DNA from: G965197555 sp965197555
GTDB lineage: Bacteria > Chloroflexota > Dehalococcoidia > Lucifugimonadales > UBA3495
Assembly (NCBI GenBank): GCA_965197555.1
Contig: OZ240213.1
Span: forward strand, 310,001 to 374,000
Length of the DNA: 64,000 bases
Reading direction: 5' to 3'
The notes beneath the pieces were generated by a model. The model saw only the letters and a list, made by a program, of their open reading frames with translations, did no database searches and was not told where the DNA came from. Below are positions 25,888 to 34,728 of the stretch, one piece after another (within the stretch, counting starts at the first letter, position 1; each line of letters starts with the position of its first letter). The translations under genes and the position numbers were made by a program.

Positions 25888-27057
25888 TTAGGAACTCGCC
25901 AGGGACCTCTGCGCAGCGGCCAGGCTGGCTCCGGAAGCCACTTCGTAGCCCATCCCGGACAAGATTCGCTCCAGCGCGGAAAGCAAGGCAAAAACGTTAA
26001 CTTCTTGGGCTGACTCACCCATCAGGCCGATACGCCAGGCCCTACCTCTTAGGTCTCCCAAGCCTCCGCCAATCTCAATACCGTAATCTTCCAGAAGTTG
26101 CCGCCTTACTGCGACGTCGTCTATACCTTCGGGCACTACAGCGGTGGTCAAGGGGTCCAAACGATGTTCGGGATCAGCAAAGAGACCGATGCCCAATGCT
26201 TCCAGGCCGGCTCTCAGGGCCGCCGCGATGTTGGCATGGCGTTGAATGCGGTTGTCCAGACCCTCCTCCGCCAGCATAACGAGGGCTTCCTTAAGGCCAT
26301 AGATCATGGAGATGGGCGCAGTGTGGTGGTAGCTCCGCGATTGGGACCAGTAGGTCTCCAGTTCCTCCAGGCTAAAATAAAAGCTCTGAACTTTGGTGGA
26401 GCGGGACTTGATTGCCTCCATAGCCCTGGGCCCGAAGCTGATGGGCGCCAATCCGGGCGGAGCGCCTAGACACTTCTGGGTCGCACTGTAACACACATCA
26501 ATGCCCCAATCGTCCATCCGAACATCATGACCGCCCAGGGACGTAACAGCGTCGACGATGGCTAGCGCGTCATACTGGTGGGCCAAGTCGCTTAATTCGG
26601 AGAGGGGTGTTAGTACGCCGGTAGATGTTTCACCGTGAACAATACCAACTGCTTTTACCTTGGCATGTCTCTTGAGTTCTTCTTCCAAATCTTCCGGCGG
26701 CACCGGTTTGCCCCAGGGGGTGTCAATCACATGGGTGTCGGCCCCACACCGCTCGGCGATGTTGGCCAGACGGTCTCCAAAATACCCGTTGCGGCAGACT
26801 ATCATGGTGTCGCCCGGCTCTAGCACATTGGCGCAAGCCGCTTCCATTGCCCCGGTGCCGGTTGAGGAAAGGGGTAGTGTCATCGCGTTTTCAGTGCGAA
26901 ACAGGTGCCGGAGCATTTCGCTAACCTCATCCATGACACGGAAGAAGCTGGGGTCCAGATGGCCGACCAGCGGTTGGGTCATGGCTTGCAACACACGCTG
27001 GTTGACAGAGCTGGGTCCAGGACCTAAAAGGACCCTCTGGGGGTGCTGACTAGTCAC
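25888..27057 (-). CDS. Alanine-glyoxylate/serine-pyruvate-type aminotransferase (class V)
   Basis: About 389 residues. LLGPGPSSVNQRVLQAMTQP at the start, SSTGTGAMEAACANVLEPGD, VVHGETSTGVLTPL-like text (VGIVHGETSTGVLTPL), the PLP segment VDAVTSLGGHDVRMDD, and the Schiff-base Lys in YSATQKCLGAPPG. The enzyme moves an amino group between alanine or serine and glyoxylate or pyruvate, which fits the glycolate-oxidase set seen at 17-21 kb. GTG at 27057 with GAGAGG upstream is chosen; TTG at 27087 is the longer option. Confidence 0.88.
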   Translation of the reverse strand: MTSQHPQRVLLGPGPSSVNQRVLQAMTQPLVGHLDPSFFRVMDEVSEMLRHLFRTENAMTLPLSSTGTGAMEAACANVLEPGDTMIVCRNGYFGDRLANIAERCGADTHVIDTPWGKPVPPEDLEEELKRHAKVKAVGIVHGETSTGVLTPLSELSDLAHQYDALAIVDAVTSLGGHDVRMDDWGIDVCYSATQKCLGAPPGLAPISFGPRAMEAIKSRSTKVQSFYFSLEELETYWSQSRSYHHTAPISMIYGLKEALVMLAEEGLDNRIQRHANIAAALRAGLEALGIGLFADPEHRLDPLTTAVVPEGIDDVAVRRQLLEDYGIEIGGGLGDLRGRAWRIGLMGESAQEVNVFALLSALERILSGMGYEVASGASLAAAQRSLASS

Positions 27058-27112
27058 TAACGTCCTCTCACCACAATTCCTGCTCAACAGTCTCCATTAG
27101 ACAAGACCTCGC

Positions 27113-27910
27113 TCAGACGACAGCCGAAGTTCCGCCATCGATGTTCACGGCGATCCCCGTCAGGTAGCTGGCCCGCTCGGAAGCCAAGAAAGTAATGACG
27201 TCACCAGCTTCCTGGGATTCACCGACTCTGCCCAGGGGAATTCCCCGCTCTTCCGCTGCGCCTACGTAGAATTCCTCCAAAGAAAGGTCCCGGTTTGATT
27301 CTTTCATACGGGTGTAACGGCGTTCGACCTGGCCGCTCTTGATCAACCCGATGCAGACCGTGGTCACCAGGATATTATCCTTTGCCAGGTCCTTGGAGAG
27401 CCCCTTGGTGATGGCTATACCAGCGGCCCGGGAAATAGACGTGGGCATGGAGGCGGGGCCCGGAGTCCGTCCTCCCACGTTGGTCACATTGATGATCCTG
27501 CCTCCTCCGACCTTGCGCATCTCGGGAATGGCGGACTTGATTAAGCGCACCGCTCCCCATACCTTGAGATCGAAGTCCGACTCCCAATCATCTTCGGTAA
27601 CCGACTCGAACGCCATGGCCATAGAGGTGCCCGCGTTATTGACCAAGATGTCCAACCGGCCAAAGTTGTCCAAGGCCGTTTGCACCACCCGACCGGCAGT
27701 ACTCCGATCTGTCACGTCTCCCTGTACCGGGAGTACTACGCCTTCGGTGGCAGCCTTAATGTCTTGGGTGGCTTGCTCCAATACATCCGGCCTACGAGCG
27801 ACGATTAGCACACGGGCACCCTCCCGGGCCATCCCCAGGGCCGCCGCCTTGCCGATTCCTTCACTGCCGCCAGTCACGATCGCTACTTTATCGTTCAATC
27901 CCAAATCCAT
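27113..27910 (-). CDS. SDR-family oxidoreductase-like protein with altered catalytic motif
   Basis: 265 residues from ATG 27910, placed by GGAGGAGG seven bases upstream. Rossmann motif TGGSEGIGKAAA and NNAGTS are normal, and the fold end SYLTGIAVNIDGGT is typical. The usual YxxxK active site is replaced: the segment reads GPASMPTSISRAAGIA, giving Thr at the Tyr position and Arg at the Lys position. Either this is a subfamily using other residues, or it is a binding-only or hydrolytic variant. It lies between the aminotransferase and trpB on the same strand. Confidence 0.8.
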   Translation of the reverse strand: MDLGLNDKVAIVTGGSEGIGKAAALGMAREGARVLIVARRPDVLEQATQDIKAATEGVVLPVQGDVTDRSTAGRVVQTALDNFGRLDILVNNAGTSMAMAFESVTEDDWESDFDLKVWGAVRLIKSAIPEMRKVGGGRIINVTNVGGRTPGPASMPTSISRAAGIAITKGLSKDLAKDNILVTTVCIGLIKSGQVERRYTRMKESNRDLSLEEFYVGAAEERGIPLGRVGESQEAGDVITFLASERASYLTGIAVNIDGGTSAVV

Positions 27911-28024
27911 ATTTTGGCCTCCTCCACCAAAGCAAACACTCACCAACCGAGCCCATTATAGCAACATGCCCGGCATCCACCTATCCTTGACACAGCCATC
28001 TCATCAGGCCACGTTGCATAGGTT

Positions 28025-29233
28025 CTATAATTCGATACCCGCGGCAGCAGCCACTATATGAATATCTTTGTCGCCGCGGCCACTCAGACACACCAGGATA
28101 GTCTGCTCCTGGCTTAACTCCCGGGCCAACTGGCAGGCGTAGAAAATTGCATGGGAGGGCTCGAGGGCAGGGATAATTCCTTCCTGACGGGTCAGCAAAT
28201 GGAACCCTTCCAAGGCCTCGGAATCGGTTACCGCTAAGTACCGGCTGCGGCCCGAGTCCTTTAAGTAACTGTGCTCCGGCCCTACCCCCGGATAGTCCAG
28301 CCCCGCAGAAATGCTGTGGGTCTCATGGACTTGGCCGTGTTCATCCTGAAGCAAATAAGACATGGAACCATGAAGCACACCTGGGCGACCGGCGCTTAAC
28401 GAGGCCGAGTGGCTATCGGTGTCTATCCCCTTCCCGCCGGCCTCCACACCGACTAGCTGGACTGACTCGTCGGCCAAGAACGCATGGAAAGTGCCGATGG
28501 CGTTGCTGCCGCCCCCTACGCAGGCCACCACGTAGTCGGGCAACCTGCCCTCCGCGTCCAGGGCTTGCTGCCTGGCTTCCCGGCCAATAATCGATTGGAA
28601 GTCCCGGACCAGCATGGGATATGGGTGGGGGCCTACCACGCTACCGATGAGATAGTGAGTTGTCTCCACATTGGTAACCCAGTCCCGGATCGCTTCATTA
28701 ATCGCATCTTTCAGGGTACGGGTGCCAGATTCTACCGGGATGACCTCGGCGTCCAGCAGCCGCATCCGGAACACATTCAGAGACTGCCTTTGCACATCTT
28801 CGGAGCCCATGTACACAACGCACTGGAGGCCCATCATGGCACAAGCGGTGGCAGTGGCCACACCATGCTGACCTGCTCCAGTCTCGGCTATGATCCGCTT
28901 CTTGCCCATGTGCCTGGCCAACAAGGCTTGACCTAGGGCGTTGTTAATCTTATGCGCGCCGGTGTGGGCCAAGTCCTCCCGCTTGAGGTAGATCTTGGCA
29001 CCGCCACAATAGGCAGTCAGGTTTTGGGCGAAGTACAGCGGCGTCGGACGGCCCGCATAGTTGCTGAGCAGGCCTGAGAGCTCATTCTGGAATTCGGCAT
29101 CCTCCCTGGCTTCTAGATAGGCCGCTTCCAGCTCGGCCACCGCTGCCATCAGCGTCTCCGGGACAAATTTCCCCCCAAATTGGCCGAAGCGTCCCCTCTC
29201 GTCCGGCAAGCTGGTCCGTTGTTTTGCGACCAT
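28025..29233 (-). CDS. trpB: Tryptophan synthase beta chain
   Basis: 402 residues. The PLP Lys is in KREDLAHTGAHKINNALGQA, the catalytic Glu region is AETGAGQHGVATATACAMMG, and GGGSNAIGTFHAF holds the phosphate loop. YPGVGPEHSYLKDSGR is also conserved. It joins indole and serine to make tryptophan, normally with TrpA. Last gene of the trp cluster; trpA is not adjacent, so the alpha subunit must be elsewhere or absent. Confidence 0.97.
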   Translation of the reverse strand: MVAKQRTSLPDERGRFGQFGGKFVPETLMAAVAELEAAYLEAREDAEFQNELSGLLSNYAGRPTPLYFAQNLTAYCGGAKIYLKREDLAHTGAHKINNALGQALLARHMGKKRIIAETGAGQHGVATATACAMMGLQCVVYMGSEDVQRQSLNVFRMRLLDAEVIPVESGTRTLKDAINEAIRDWVTNVETTHYLIGSVVGPHPYPMLVRDFQSIIGREARQQALDAEGRLPDYVVACVGGGSNAIGTFHAFLADESVQLVGVEAGGKGIDTDSHSASLSAGRPGVLHGSMSYLLQDEHGQVHETHSISAGLDYPGVGPEHSYLKDSGRSRYLAVTDSEALEGFHLLTRQEGIIPALEPSHAIFYACQLARELSQEQTILVCLSGRGDKDIHIVAAAAGIEL

Positions 29234-29236
29234 TAC

Positions 29237-29905
29237 TTAATTCCTCTTCGGTGAGAGCTGCCGAGCGTTTTGAATAAAGGCCCGGATCTTTTCAGGGTCC
29301 TTGGCGCCGCCCGTCTCCACTCCACTGGACACATCTACTCCCCAGGGTTGAGCAGCGGCCACGGCCTCGGCTACGTTGACGGGGGACAGCCCACCAGCCA
29401 ACAAGAAGGAATGGCCTCGCTGAGACAAACCCGCAGCGATCCGCCAGTCAAACTTGCGGCCGGTGCCACCTTGGAGACCCTCCACCAACCGGTCCAGGGT
29501 GACCAGATGGCCTTCTTCTGAATATCTCTCAATCCGTCGGCCAACAGCCTCCAAGTCGGTCTCCTCAGCCGACGACTCACTCACATGCACAACCTTTATC
29601 ACCCAGCCCTGGATTTGGCCGCAGTATTCCGGGGGCTCATTACCACAAAGCTGGGCTAAGTCTAAATGGCACGCCTTCATTATCCCGTTGACTTCTTCCA
29701 GGGGTTGATCAGCGAACAAGCCCACTAGTTGGGGATTGTGGCCGGATGAGGACTTTACTTCTGATGAAACCGCTTGGGCTTGATTAACCTCCAAGCGGCG
29801 GTGACGGCCCGGGACAAAGACCAGTCCTATGAAATCAGCGCCCGCTTCCGCAGCCACCAAAGCGTCGGCGGGCCTTTGAATACCGCATATCTTAACCCTG
29901 GTCAT
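29237..29905 (-). CDS. trpF: Phosphoribosylanthranilate isomerase
   Basis: 222 residues, TIM barrel. KICGIQRPADALVAAEAGADFIGLVF at the start (catalytic Cys in KICG), VQLCGNEPPEYC-like segment (LAQLCGNEPPEY), the second catalytic Asp in VTLDRLVEG, and LLAGGLSPVNVAEAV plus VDVSSGVETGGAKDP at the end. It isomerises PRA to CdRP. Overlaps trpC by four bases (ATGA), and trpB follows after three bases. Confidence 0.95.
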   Translation of the reverse strand: MTRVKICGIQRPADALVAAEAGADFIGLVFVPGRHRRLEVNQAQAVSSEVKSSSGHNPQLVGLFADQPLEEVNGIMKACHLDLAQLCGNEPPEYCGQIQGWVIKVVHVSESSAEETDLEAVGRRIERYSEEGHLVTLDRLVEGLQGGTGRKFDWRIAAGLSQRGHSFLLAGGLSPVNVAEAVAAAQPWGVDVSSGVETGGAKDPEKIRAFIQNARQLSPKRN

Positions 29906-30708
29906 GGTCTACGAGCACCGACCGACTGACCGGAGAGTTCCCGCACCTTTCCCCCCACATCGGCCGCTGTTACTAGGGCCTCGCCCACCAACACCCCATT
30001 CACCCCCAACAGCGCCAACTGGCGAAGATGCTCCGGCGTGCTGATTCCACTTTCACTAACTAGTATCTTGCCCCTGGGGACCTGCGGAGCCAACCGCTCG
30101 GTCAAGGACAGGTCGGTGGTAAAGGTGTTGAGGTCCCGGTTGTTGATGCCAATAACTTCGGCCCCTGCCTCCAAGGCCACCTGTAGCTCACTCTCGTCAT
30201 GCACCTCTACCAGGCATTGCATCCATAGCTCCATCCCTACGGATATCAGGTCTTTTAACAGCTTCGGTTCGACGATGGCGGCTATCAATAGGAATGCGTC
30301 TGCGCCCCCCGCCCTGGCTTCATAAACCTGGTAAGGATCGAAGATGAAGTCCTTTCTCAATACCGGTGCCCGCTGGGACGCGCCTGACTCCTTGATTTGC
30401 GCGAGGTGGGACATTTCACCCTGAAACCGTGGGTCGGTGAGGACCGATATAGCTGCGGCGCCATTGTTGGCATAGATACCAGCAAGATCCACCGGGTCGA
30501 AGTCAGCCCTGAGGACACCCCGAGACGGGGACGCTTTCTTCACCTCGGCGATCAGCCTGACACCACCACCCATCAAGGCGCCCGAAAAGTTGAGGGGGCG
30601 TGGCCAACTAGCAGCCCGCTCCTCCAGAACCGATAACGGGAGCACGGGCTTTTGCTGGGCCAGCTCCTGCCGTTTTGCAGCTACTATCTCGTCCAGTATG
30701 GTGGGCAT
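29902..30708 (-). CDS. trpC: Indole-3-glycerol phosphate synthase
   Basis: 268 residues, TIM barrel. LIAEVKKASPSRGVLRADFDP holds the catalytic Lys, VLRKDFIFDPYQVYEARAGGADA holds the second, and EVIGINNRDLNTFTTDL and LVSESGIST with GVLVGEALV complete the phosphate site. It closes the indole ring from CdRP. Overlaps trpF start by four bases, so the two are coupled; a 41-base gap separates it from trpD. Confidence 0.96.
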   Translation of the reverse strand: MPTILDEIVAAKRQELAQQKPVLPLSVLEERAASWPRPLNFSGALMGGGVRLIAEVKKASPSRGVLRADFDPVDLAGIYANNGAAAISVLTDPRFQGEMSHLAQIKESGASQRAPVLRKDFIFDPYQVYEARAGGADAFLLIAAIVEPKLLKDLISVGMELWMQCLVEVHDESELQVALEAGAEVIGINNRDLNTFTTDLSLTERLAPQVPRGKILVSESGISTPEHLRQLALLGVNGVLVGEALVTAADVGGKVRELSGQSVGARRP

Positions 30709-30749
30709 CTAAGACAACCTTACCTCCTCCCTATTCAAGCTAGCCAACA

Positions 30750-31775
30750 TCAATCGAGTTCCTTACCCAACCTTTGACTCATTTCGATCAGCTGCTCCAG
30801 TCTCTTGAGGGCCTCGCCGGAATCGATGATCCGCGCCGCCAGTTCGATCCCTTCCCGTACGGTCTCAACCAAGTCCCCAACCAATAGGACAGCCCCGCTG
30901 TTAACCAGTACAACATCTCGGACCGGGCCCCGATGACCGTTGAGCAAGGCGCGCATGGCAGCGGCATTTTCCTCTTTCGAGCCGCCTTGGATGTCGCTGA
31001 TCGAATGATATGGTAGTCCAGTTTCAGCAAGGGTCAACTTCCATTGCTTAATTTTACCTTCGGAAACCTCCCAGACCTGGGTATCCCCGGACAAAGTAAT
31101 TTCGTCCAAACCCCCTTCGCCGTGAACGATGATGGAATGTCGAGAGCCCAGAAGCCGTGAAACCTCCGCCATAGCCTCCCCTAGCTCCGGATACGCTACA
31201 CCGATCAATTGGCTTTGGGCGCCGGCCGGGTTGGTCAATGGACCGAGGATGTTGAACACAGTACGGATTCCGATCTCCCGGCGAACCGGCGCTGCGTGAC
31301 GCATGGCTGGGTGAAACGCCGGGGCAAACATGAATCCGATCCCTACTTCGTTGATGCAAGCAGCGACGCCGTGAGCCGGAAGGTCGATCTTCACCCCCAA
31401 GGATTCCAGCACATCGGCGCTGCCGCAGGAGCCGGAAGCGGCCCGGTTACCGTGTTTGGCTATCCGGAGCCCCGCTCCAGCCGCAACGAAGGCGGTGGCC
31501 GTGGAGATATTGAACGTATTCTTTCCATCCCCCCCGGTGCCTACAGTGTCCACGAGTTGGCCGTCCACTTCTACTTTGATGGCTTTTTCTCGCATCACGG
31601 CGGCGAACCCAGCGATCTCTGGAACAGTCTCGCCCTTGAGCCGCAGCGCGGTGAGGAAGGCACCAAGCTGCGCCGGCGTGACCTCCCCCTCCATGATTTC
31701 CCGCATGACAGTTGCGGCATCTTCCTGGCTCAGGGAAGCACCTCTTACCACCGTGTCTATAGCTTCCCGGATCAT
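30750..31775 (-). CDS. trpD: Anthranilate phosphoribosyltransferase
   Basis: 341 residues from ATG 31775, whose ATGA overlaps the trpG stop. VDTVGTGGDGKNTFNISTATAF is the PRPP loop and KHGNRAASGSCGSADVLESLG the second substrate motif; RTVFNILGPLTNPAGA is also conserved. It attaches phosphoribose from PRPP to anthranilate. A longer form from 31814 would add 13 residues unlike the family, and is rejected. Confidence 0.96.
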   Translation of the reverse strand: MIREAIDTVVRGASLSQEDAATVMREIMEGEVTPAQLGAFLTALRLKGETVPEIAGFAAVMREKAIKVEVDGQLVDTVGTGGDGKNTFNISTATAFVAAGAGLRIAKHGNRAASGSCGSADVLESLGVKIDLPAHGVAACINEVGIGFMFAPAFHPAMRHAAPVRREIGIRTVFNILGPLTNPAGAQSQLIGVAYPELGEAMAEVSRLLGSRHSIIVHGEGGLDEITLSGDTQVWEVSEGKIKQWKLTLAETGLPYHSISDIQGGSKEENAAAMRALLNGHRGPVRDVVLVNSGAVLLVGDLVETVREGIELAARIIDSGEALKRLEQLIEMSQRLGKELD

Positions 31776-32371
31776 TGAGGGCGCTGCTCCCGGCTTCCTG
31801 CCATAGCCACACAAGCCAAGAAATTCTTAAGCAGGGGTTTGCCTTCAGGGGTCAGTATGGACTCGGGGTGAAACTGGACTCCTTCCACCGGGTATTCCTT
31901 GTGGCGAAGCCCCATCACCAGGCCGTTATCGGTCCAAGCGGTTACCTCCAGGCTATCCGGTATCGTCTCCGGGTACACCACCAGAGAGTGGTACCTGATG
32001 GCCTCGAAAGGATCGGGTAGACCAGCAAAGACCCCGCGGCCGTCGTGATGAATCATGGAGGTCTTTCCGTGGCGGATTTCGTCGGCCTGGTCCACGCGAG
32101 CCCCGTAGACATATCCGATGCATTGATGCCCAAGACAGACGCCCAAAGTGGGGAGGCGCGGGCCGAAGTGACGAACAACGTCGTTGGAGATGCCGGCCTC
32201 CCTTGGGGTGCAGGGCCCAGGGGAGATAATGATTCCCTCCGGCTTCATCTCCTCAATCTCCTCCAGGCTCACTTTGTCGTTACGGAGGGTCACGACCTCA
32301 GCCCCCAACTCCGCCAGGTACTGATACAAGTTGTAAGTGAAGCTATCGTAGTTGTCGATCATTAACAGCAT
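31772..32371 (-). CDS. trpG: Anthranilate synthase glutamine amidotransferase subunit
   Basis: 199 residues from ATG at 32371 (TGATG overlap with the VOC gene); a TTG one codon earlier is possible. MIDNYDSFTYNLYQYL opens the class I GATase domain, GVCLGHQCIG holds the nucleophile Cys, and GVQFHPES gives the His and Glu of the triad. It supplies ammonia to TrpE. A lineage may also share it with p-aminobenzoate synthase, which is common, but the trp cluster implies the trp role. Confidence 0.95.
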   Translation of the reverse strand: MLLMIDNYDSFTYNLYQYLAELGAEVVTLRNDKVSLEEIEEMKPEGIIISPGPCTPREAGISNDVVRHFGPRLPTLGVCLGHQCIGYVYGARVDQADEIRHGKTSMIHHDGRGVFAGLPDPFEAIRYHSLVVYPETIPDSLEVTAWTDNGLVMGLRHKEYPVEGVQFHPESILTPEGKPLLKNFLACVAMAGSREQRPQ

Positions 32372-32811
32372 CAATAAAGCTCCACAAACTCCAACCAGTT
32401 GCCGTCGGGGTCCTGAGCATACAGGGCCTTGCGCATGAGGTGCCCTTGGTCATCCTGGAGGGAAGCCGGAGGGTTGTTGAACCTGAGTCCCCGTTGGGAC
32501 GTCTCCTCATAAAACCGGTCGATATCTTCCACAAAGAATGCCAGATGCGAGGCGCCTAGGTCGTTGCGGTTGATACCACCGGGTCCACTGGGAGGATTCA
32601 GGTATTGAAGCAACTCCAACTGATGTCCCTCTCCCTTGTCTACGAAAGCGCCTTTGATGTGAGCGTCCGGAAACGCCAGGAGCTGGTTGGCGAATTCGCC
32701 CTGCCGCTCGGTGCGCGCCGCTTCCCGCATTCCCAAGACATTGACGTAAAAGTCAACAGCCTTGTCCAAGTCTTGTACGACGAATCCAGTGTGGAAGAAA
32801 GACTTCAGCAT
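32371..32811 (-). CDS. VOC (glyoxalase-like) protein embedded in the trp operon
   Basis: 146 residues from ATG 32811, which has AGGAGG eight bases upstream. It has the two beta-alpha-beta-beta-beta halves of the vicinal-oxygen-chelate fold: HTGFVVQDLDKAVDFYVNVLG and LGASHLAFFVEDIDRFYEETS. Putative metal ligands are His in HTGFVV, Glu in HQLELLQY, His in SHLAFF and Glu in WLEFVELY. Function unknown; its stop overlaps the trpG start, so it is translated with the operon. Might act on a reactive intermediate or be a hitch-hiker. Confidence 0.8.
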   Translation of the reverse strand: MLKSFFHTGFVVQDLDKAVDFYVNVLGMREAARTERQGEFANQLLAFPDAHIKGAFVDKGEGHQLELLQYLNPPSGPGGINRNDLGASHLAFFVEDIDRFYEETSQRGLRFNNPPASLQDDQGHLMRKALYAQDPDGNWLEFVELY

Positions 32812-32860
32812 CGTGTCACCTCCTAGCGGACCGGCATTTTTTGGTTCGTGGCAGTGGTCA

Positions 32861-34315
32861 TTATCCTCGCCCTTCAGCCAAGTCGATAGCTCTAAGCAAC
32901 GCGCCGGCTTTGTACATCGTCTCCTGGAATTCATCTTCCGGCGTGCTATCGGCAACGATCCCACCCCCCACCTGAATATACGCTACCTCATCCTTGATGA
33001 CACTGGTCCGCAGGGTGATGGCGGTGTCTATGTTTCCGGAAAAGCTGAAATAACCCACCGCACCAGCATACGGGCCTCGCTTTTCGCCCTCCAGCTCCCT
33101 GATTATTTCCATCGCCCTGATCTTTGGCGCGCCGGACAAGGTGCCGGCAGGAAAACAGGATCTGAGCGCATCGTAGGCCGTCAGCTCCGGCTTCAGCAGT
33201 CCGTTGACGTGAGAAACCAAGTGCATAACGTGGGAGTACCGCTCCACGTCCATAAGCTGGGTCACTTTAACACTACCCGGTTGGCTGACCCGGCCCACGT
33301 CGTTCCGTCCCAAGTCTACCAGCATGATGTGCTCGGCCCGCTGTTTCTCGCTATTCTTGAGCTCCTCTTCCAAGGCCACGTCTTCTTCAGGTGTCTTACC
33401 CCTGGGCCTTGTGCCTGCGATGGGATGGTAGTCTATGTGCCCATCTTCCACCTTGACCAAGGTTTCAATAGAGGCCCCCACGATATGGAAGTCATCCAGG
33501 TGCAAGTAATACATATACGGTGAGGGGTTCAGAGCTCGCAGAGCACGGTAAATTTGAAAGGGATGGGCGCTAGTCTTCCTCGCTAACCGTTGGGAAAGGA
33601 CCACCTGGATAATGTCACCCCCATAAATGTATTCAATGCATTTGTCTATCGCCGCAGCGTATTGCTCCGTAGTAAAGTTCGAGCTCATCTCTACTGGAAC
33701 GCTACCAGCGACTTCCGGCCCTCCGAGGCTAGGCGGCAATTCCAGAGGATGCGCCAGGCGTTGTACCATCTCATCGATCTTGCGGGTAGCCTCCGAATAT
33801 TCCTGCTCTACATCACCGTTCAAGCGAACATGGCTGACTACCTTGATGTCGTGCCGGAGATGGTCGAAGACCAAAAGGGTATCGCCAAGCATAAAAACTG
33901 ACTCGGGTAACCCTTGAGGATCAGCAGGCATTGGTTTTATTCGCGGCTCAAAATAATGGATGGCATCATAGGCCAAGTAGCCCACGGCGCCTCCATGGAA
34001 CCGGGGTAAATTTGGAACCGAAATTAGCTGGTACTGGCCCAGTTCCCGCTGCACCGCCGTTAGCGGGTCAACCTCGCCACCGGATTGGCCGGGACCGGTC
34101 TTGATTACCCCGTAGGGATCGGTCCCAATGAAGCTGTACCTGCCCAACTGCTCACCCCCGGCAACGCTTTCCAGCAGGAATGAGTAGGGTGGACGGGCCA
34201 CCTTGAGATAGGCGGACACCGGTGTCTCCAAGTCGGCGTTGATGGACCGGTAAACTGGAATCAGGTTACCTTCACCAGCATGTGCTCTAACTTCGTCAAG
34301 GGTCGGGACATACAT
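32861..34315 (-). CDS. trpE: Anthranilate synthase component I
   Basis: 484 residues from ATG 34315, supported by GGAG eight bases upstream. The N-terminal domain has RPPYSFLLESVAGGEQLGRYSFIG, with the Ser of the tryptophan-feedback site in LLES. The chorismate-binding domain shows GGDIIQVVLSQRLAR, PIAGTRPRGKTPEED, LGRNDVGRVSQPGSVKV, and SCFPAGTLSGAPKIRAMEII. It makes anthranilate from chorismate with TrpG. First gene of the operon, with its own T-box leader. Confidence 0.97.
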   Translation of the reverse strand: MYVPTLDEVRAHAGEGNLIPVYRSINADLETPVSAYLKVARPPYSFLLESVAGGEQLGRYSFIGTDPYGVIKTGPGQSGGEVDPLTAVQRELGQYQLISVPNLPRFHGGAVGYLAYDAIHYFEPRIKPMPADPQGLPESVFMLGDTLLVFDHLRHDIKVVSHVRLNGDVEQEYSEATRKIDEMVQRLAHPLELPPSLGGPEVAGSVPVEMSSNFTTEQYAAAIDKCIEYIYGGDIIQVVLSQRLARKTSAHPFQIYRALRALNPSPYMYYLHLDDFHIVGASIETLVKVEDGHIDYHPIAGTRPRGKTPEEDVALEEELKNSEKQRAEHIMLVDLGRNDVGRVSQPGSVKVTQLMDVERYSHVMHLVSHVNGLLKPELTAYDALRSCFPAGTLSGAPKIRAMEIIRELEGEKRGPYAGAVGYFSFSGNIDTAITLRTSVIKDEVAYIQVGGGIVADSTPEDEFQETMYKAGALLRAIDLAEGRG

Positions 34316-34321
34316 GGCCAT

Positions 34322-34655
34322 TGCTCCAAAAGGAAAGACCCGCCCACGAGGGACGGGTCTTAACCGCGATACCACCCTTCTTGCCGGACTCATCCCCAAT
34401 GCTAATAGACGGGACTCGGCCAGCGTCTTAACCGGCGGAGGAGCTTAGCCTAGGTCACTCCTGTGCCGCAGACCTTTAACGGGGTCCATTCGTCTCAGCC
34501 TAGCAACCGGGTCTTGGCCTGCGGTCGTTCAGCTTGCGGCTCCAGGGTCCATTCGGGCTTCAGCATCCGGCGCCGGCTCCCACCTAACCCGGCTCTCTGG
34601 GCCTCGCTTGAAGCCTACTACTCCCTTTCACAGCCTTTGATCAATAGATTGTACG
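34322..34655 (-). ncRNA. Tryptophan T-box riboswitch leader of the trp operon
   Basis: Minus-strand transcript of about 330 bases. The T-box core AAGGGTGGTATCGCGGTT (34379-34362) matches the UGGNACCGCG consensus with one C-to-U change. Stem I shows CAGAGAGCCGG and GGTGGGAGCCGG (AG bulge and GNUG-type loop). A UGG specifier candidate lies at 34551-34549, in CGAATGGACC, and the same CGAATGGACC recurs at 34488-34486. An uncharged tRNA-Trp would favour antitermination, giving tryptophan-responsive control of trpE. Confidence 0.85.
34327..34361 (-). terminator. Intrinsic terminator of the trp T-box
   Basis: AAGACCCG (34361-34354) pairs with CGGGTCTT (34342-34335), with a TCCCTCGTGGG insert whose ends can extend the stem, followed by TTTCCTTTT. 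It directly follows the T-box core and precedes trpE, so it is the regulated terminator. Confidence 0.8.
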
Positions 34656-34661
34656 GAAGCG

Positions 34662-34690
34662 AGTATAGATTTGGGCCTGTTTACTGTCAA
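34662..34690 (-). promoter_or_regulatory. Consensus promoter for the trp operon
   Basis: Minus strand TTGACA (34690-34685), a 17-base spacer, TATACT (34667-34662). This is close to the sigma70 ideal. Transcription would start near 34655 and enter the T-box leader. The IS1202-like element begins about 40 bases further upstream, leaving this promoter intact. Confidence 0.75.
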
Positions 34691-34728
34691 GCTGGTGTGT
34701 TAGACCAGTGATTATGACATGGGCTAAG

